Part shown: positions 61,047-64,000 of the stretch, piece after piece | How positions within the stretch are numbered: position 1 is the stretch's first letter | How the letters are laid out: each line of letters starts with the position of its first letter | Source of the DNA: CAYJAZ01 sp964369185 | Lineage (GTDB): Bacteria; Desulfobacterota; Desulfovibrionia; Desulfovibrionales; Desulfovibrionaceae | Direction: 5' to 3' | DNA length: 64,000 bases | Assembly (NCBI GenBank): GCA_964369185.1 | Contig: CAYJEN010000004.1 | Span: 21,620 to 85,619 of the forward strand | Notes under the pieces: generated by a model | Database searches by the model: none | Seen by the model: the letters and a program-made list of their open reading frames with translations, nothing else | Told to the model about the DNA's origin: nothing | Made by a program: the position numbers and the translations under genes

Positions 61047-63458
61047 TTATTCCCAAACAATATTTCGCATAAAATCAAGTATTGTTGTTTCAGTACCATC
61101 ATCAATACAAATTTCATTTTGATTGATACGGAACAAGTCATTTGGCATAGCTTTTTCGCCACGCTTTGTGCGTTTATAACCAACATTATCCGCTTCTGCC
61201 ATAAAAATATCATAATTTAGCTTTGAAGATACTTCACCGAATACCCACCATGTATTAACAAAGCCGAATATATCTTGTGTGTCTTTGTCAAGTTTACACA
61301 AATCTTGTAAGTCATCTCTATATTTTGTAAGTATTTCATCATTTGAAAGCTGTATATCACTATCTAGCAAATGATTTTTTAGCATTCTATTTAATAAATT
61401 ACGCTCTTCTTCGGTGGTTAAATCTTTAATTGAAGGTAAGCTAGATTTCTTTTTCTTTCCTTCAAAAACACATATAATATTTTCAACCCTTGTTTTTAAG
61501 CTAGAATAATCTTTTGAGGCTTCAGCCCAAACAGTATTCCATAAATCTATCTCAGCTTTAGTTTTCTTTTGTGCAAATAAAATACTTGTTTTCGTTGATG
61601 TATAAGGCTCAAATGTTACTTGCGGAAGGGAAACAACTGCTTTTATTTTGAAATATTTAAATAAAAACAATCGAATATATTTATTTTCAGTTGTATCAAA
61701 AACACTTTCAGGCAATACCGCTGCAAAACGCCCATTTTCACGAAGTAACTGATACCAACGTTCTACAAAAAGGTTTTCAGAATTTTTCTTATCACCAAAC
61801 ATAAAATCTTTTACAACTGACTTTTTAGTATCATTATCAAGTTCAACACTAAAGGGAGGGTTAGTTAAAATTAAGTCGAATTGTTCATTAACTCCAAGTG
61901 CTTTTTTTTGTTGTGAATAATTTGGATCTTCAACAGTTCCTTGCAAGGCATTTGGTGCTGTTTCTTTTTCATATTTAGAAAATGAAAGCAAACCATCTTT
62001 TACAAAAATATTTGTCGAACCATCACCATGCAGAATCATATTTACTTTAGTAGCTGTGCCTAAATTAAAGTTAATTTCTGAGCCATAGATAAAAGTTTGT
62101 GCCCATTTATTTTCACGGTGGTCTGGATAAAACCAGTCTGACTTAATTTTATCTTTTACAGCCCTGGCAGTACCCAAATCAGCATTATACCCATCAGCAT
62201 TTCTATTTCTATACTTCATGCTTGCTGTAATAAATTTCATATATTCAATTAGAAATGTCCCACTACCAGTAGACGGGTCAATCATGTAAGGAATTTCCTT
62301 ATCTTCTTTTATGCGTTTTATTGCTAACTTGTCAGCTTGAATACCCCAAAGCATAAATTTTACAATATTCATAGGTGTAAAAAATTGCCCTTTGCTTTGT
62401 TTAAATCCATCACGGATAATTCCTTCGAAGAAATCACCTAAAATATCTTTCCCATCTAAACTGTTTTTACCATCAACAAAAGACAATCCTTCTAATTTTT
62501 GAACTGTATATTTCAATTTTGAGAGAGAAAACTTTTTAGTATCAATGACATAAGCCTTATTTAGCTCTTTCTCATCAATGAGGTTCATTTTTTCTCTTAG
62601 AGCTTTCCTATACAAGTTATTTATTCTGTCAAATAGTTCATCATTAGTTTCAAAAGCTTCATCCCCATCTTTTTCAAAAGTGAGTGATTGGAAGTCATAA
62701 ACATCACCATCTTCTTTTTCGTCTTCATCTTGTATTTTTGAAAGGATAAGATTTACTAAAGAAGAAAAAACTTCGTTGTCATCAGTTCCTCCACCACCCC
62801 ATAATACATTATGGAGGTCTGTTTGGAGTCTTAATAACGCCTCTTGTGTGAAATCTGTTTCTAAATCTTTATTTGAAGCCTTAGCATAAGGAATTTTTTG
62901 AGCTTTACCATATCTAACTGGCAAAGTATTTACAATATCTCGTGTAGCTTCCCAATCAGCATAAGTGAGTGTTTTTTCATTATCAATGACAATACACTCA
63001 TCGCCAATAGCTGAGCCTGTTTCACGCGTAGTATATAAAACAAGATATTTTACATCCCCGCCTTCTGCACGTTCCATGCCTGCCAATTTAAATAGTTGTT
63101 CTTCAATAATTTGCTCTTTATCTTCATTTTCATAATCAGTAGGTGACTTTAACTCTATAAAAAGAAAGGCTTTACCATTTACATCACGAACAATAATATC
63201 GATCCTACTAGTTATAGTATGTGGTCGCCCCGCAGTATATTCACGCTCTATCTCAATCCTGTCTGGAGAATATTTAAGTTCATTCACTAAACGAGTTAAA
63301 ATATAAGCTCTAACCATTTCCTCATCACCAGAAATAGTTTCTATAGTACGGTGTTGTTTAATACCTGTATATGAAATTTTCTTTTTTTCTAAATCAATAT
63401 TTTTAACTACCTTAATTGGTTGTGAATTAATATACTCTTTAACTGCTTCTCTATTCAT
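61047..63458 (-). CDS. Fused PD-(D/E)xK nuclease and N6-adenine DNA methyltransferase
   Basis: 803 aa, combined restriction-modification subunit. The N-terminal 190 residues match the HsdR-N nuclease fold: IDIIVRD (Asp87) and FLFIELKSP (Glu102, Lys104) form the PD-D-ExK site. A helical linker follows, then an HsdM-like methyltransferase: GQFFTPMNIVKFM, SAM motif I MIDPSTGSGTFLIEY at about 393-405 and catalytic motif IV LTNPPFSVEL at 531-540. No helicase/translocase domain is present, and no separate hsdR gene follows, so with the separate HsdS this resembles a BcgI-type (IIB/IIG) enzyme rather than type I. It starts 15 bases after the XRE gene. Confidence 0.88.
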   Translation of the reverse strand: MNREAVKEYINSQPIKVVKNIDLEKKKISYTGIKQHRTIETISGDEEMVRAYILTRLVNELKYSPDRIEIEREYTAGRPHTITSRIDIIVRDVNGKAFLFIELKSPTDYENEDKEQIIEEQLFKLAGMERAEGGDVKYLVLYTTRETGSAIGDECIVIDNEKTLTYADWEATRDIVNTLPVRYGKAQKIPYAKASNKDLETDFTQEALLRLQTDLHNVLWGGGGTDDNEVFSSLVNLILSKIQDEDEKEDGDVYDFQSLTFEKDGDEAFETNDELFDRINNLYRKALREKMNLIDEKELNKAYVIDTKKFSLSKLKYTVQKLEGLSFVDGKNSLDGKDILGDFFEGIIRDGFKQSKGQFFTPMNIVKFMLWGIQADKLAIKRIKEDKEIPYMIDPSTGSGTFLIEYMKFITASMKYRNRNADGYNADLGTARAVKDKIKSDWFYPDHRENKWAQTFIYGSEINFNLGTATKVNMILHGDGSTNIFVKDGLLSFSKYEKETAPNALQGTVEDPNYSQQKKALGVNEQFDLILTNPPFSVELDNDTKKSVVKDFMFGDKKNSENLFVERWYQLLRENGRFAAVLPESVFDTTENKYIRLFLFKYFKIKAVVSLPQVTFEPYTSTKTSILFAQKKTKAEIDLWNTVWAEASKDYSSLKTRVENIICVFEGKKKKSSLPSIKDLTTEEERNLLNRMLKNHLLDSDIQLSNDEILTKYRDDLQDLCKLDKDTQDIFGFVNTWWVFGEVSSKLNYDIFMAEADNVGYKRTKRGEKAMPNDLFRINQNEICIDDGTETTILDFMRNIVWE

Positions 63459-63473
63459 AAAAAACGCCTTCTA

Positions 63474-63755
63474 TTATTCTGAATCTGGAACAAATTCAAT
63501 TTTAAGTTTCATTCCCATGCCTTTTGCTAGTCTGCAAAGCATCTTATAGCTAGGGTTCGACTTACCATTTTCTAACTTGCTTATATCTGAGCGATTTATT
63601 CCTATTTTTTCAGCAAGCTCTTGTTGTGACATCTTTGCCATAAGACGTGCATTAAGAGTTGCCCTCACAAGTTCATATTCTGGAGTAAGTTTATCATATT
63701 CAGTTTTCACCTGTGAATTACTTAATAACTCATTCTTAATGTCTGTATATTTCAA
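63474..63755 (-). CDS. XRE-family HTH regulator (HigA-like)
   Basis: 93-aa DNA-binding protein. An N-terminal helix pair (NSQVKTEYDKLTPEYELVRA) is followed by an XRE helix-turn-helix, MSQQELAEKIGINRSDISKLENGKSNP in pieces at about 45-72, and a short C-terminal strand (KLKIEFVP). This is the HigA antitoxin layout, but no HigB-like toxin gene lies upstream; instead it heads the restriction-modification operon. It most likely acts as the controller protein. A palindrome lies between the -35 and -10 boxes of its promoter. Confidence 0.9.
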   Translation of the reverse strand: MKYTDIKNELLSNSQVKTEYDKLTPEYELVRATLNARLMAKMSQQELAEKIGINRSDISKLENGKSNPSYKMLCRLAKGMGMKLKIEFVPDSE

Positions 63756-63782
63756 ATCTTTCTCTCCTTATAGTTCGTTTTT

Positions 63783-63811
63783 ATAGTAGTGGAATATATC
63801 CTACTCGTCAA
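63783..63811 (-). promoter_or_regulatory. Promoter with embedded operator for the restriction operon
   Basis: On the minus strand TTGACG (plus 63806-63811), 17 bases, TACTAT (plus 63783-63788). The spacer is almost filled by an 18-bp near-palindrome AGTAGGATATATTCCACT (plus 63788-63805; 7 of 9 pairs symmetric), a good operator candidate for the XRE protein. Confidence 0.6.
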
Positions 63812-63866
63812 GTGCAAAAAATTTCCATCGGAGCCGTGACAAGGTGCAGAAAGGCAAGAGCAAAGC

Positions 63867-63912
63867 GAGGTCAAGGGCGTAAGAGAGAGTAAAGCGAACG
63901 TCCCTTGACCTC
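63867..63912. repeat. GC-rich inverted repeat at the right edge
   Basis: GAGGTCAAGGG (63867-63877) and CCCTTGACCTC (63902-63912), perfect 11 bp, around a purine-rich loop. The base composition from about 63830 to 63915 is distinctly richer in G+C than its neighbours. No gene is seen here up to the window end. Confidence 0.6.
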
Positions 63913-64000
63913 TTAGTTGTACTGCCACAGAAAAACAAGCTTAGGCACAAGTTGACATTTTTCATTAGATAAATTATTTTTAAAAGAATATTGCTATTTC

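Noticed and set aside
61037..61213. N-terminal 59-residue extension of the HsdS frame into the methyltransferase gene
   Set aside because: It overlaps a well-conserved coding region in another frame and ends exactly where a proper HsdS N-terminus with ATG follows the upstream stop.
63474..63755. HigBA toxin-antitoxin module
   Set aside because: Only the antitoxin-like XRE gene is present; no RelE/HigB-like frame exists in 63756-64000, and the gene is tightly linked to the restriction operon.

Overview
The window is AT-rich bacterial chromosome with no phage structural genes and no CRISPR array. Gene content points to a motile, flagellated Deltaproteobacterium, most likely Desulfovibrionaceae. 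The indicators are FlgO-family proteins, CheV, FliK/FlgD with a sigma-54 promoter, a receiver-less sigma-54 activator beside a giant AMIN/TPR-type protein, and an EPSP-synthase-like protein with an AroQ-like N-terminus. The low GC recalls Lawsonia or other host-associated relatives. This placement is inference; no rRNA is present.

Layout. 0-8.5 kb: a 5'-truncated ArnT-like glycosyltransferase, then a leftward block with lepA, an ABC permease, a PHP phosphoesterase, a UvrD/PcrA helicase and engB. 8.5-10.6 kb: rightward efp and a MATE pump. 10.7-23.7 kb: leftward rho, pth, the AMIN/TPR protein, a sigma-54 activator, moeA, 4.5S RNA (ffs), flgD, fliK and catalase. 24-31.3 kb: rightward SbcD/YhaN-type nuclease-ATPase pair, lpd and gcvH. 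31.4-33 kb: an adhesin-like N-terminal protein with a structured leader. 33-36.2 kb: leftward class-M sirtuin, Zn-macrodomain hydrolase and RlmD-type methyltransferase. 36.3-45.5 kb: rightward microprotein, EPSPS-like protein with an Arg-rich disordered N-terminus, lipoprotein, coaBC, FlgO-type envelope proteins, cheV and an Asp-rich secreted protein. 46-55 kb: aminotransferase, two c-di-GMP enzymes and a chemoreceptor.

55.4-64 kb: tRNA-Asn followed by an accessory island. It carries a small ORF, a membrane-anchored unknown, a PHP-SMC-like ATPase, an HsdS-type specificity subunit, a fused PD-(D/E)xK nuclease/N6-methyltransferase and an XRE regulator. The last four form one compact leftward operon with a visible promoter and palindromic operator. 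It looks like a BcgI-like restriction-modification system coupled to a TrlF-type PHP-ATPase.

The most distinctive non-coding signal is a dispersed element of about 150-180 bp with near-perfect terminal inverted repeats and an end motif TTAGGGTATGTTTCTAAA. Three full-length copies and several fragments lie next to gene 3' ends. In two cases the element end supplies the gene's stop codon, and in another the element sits in the loop of an older terminator hairpin.
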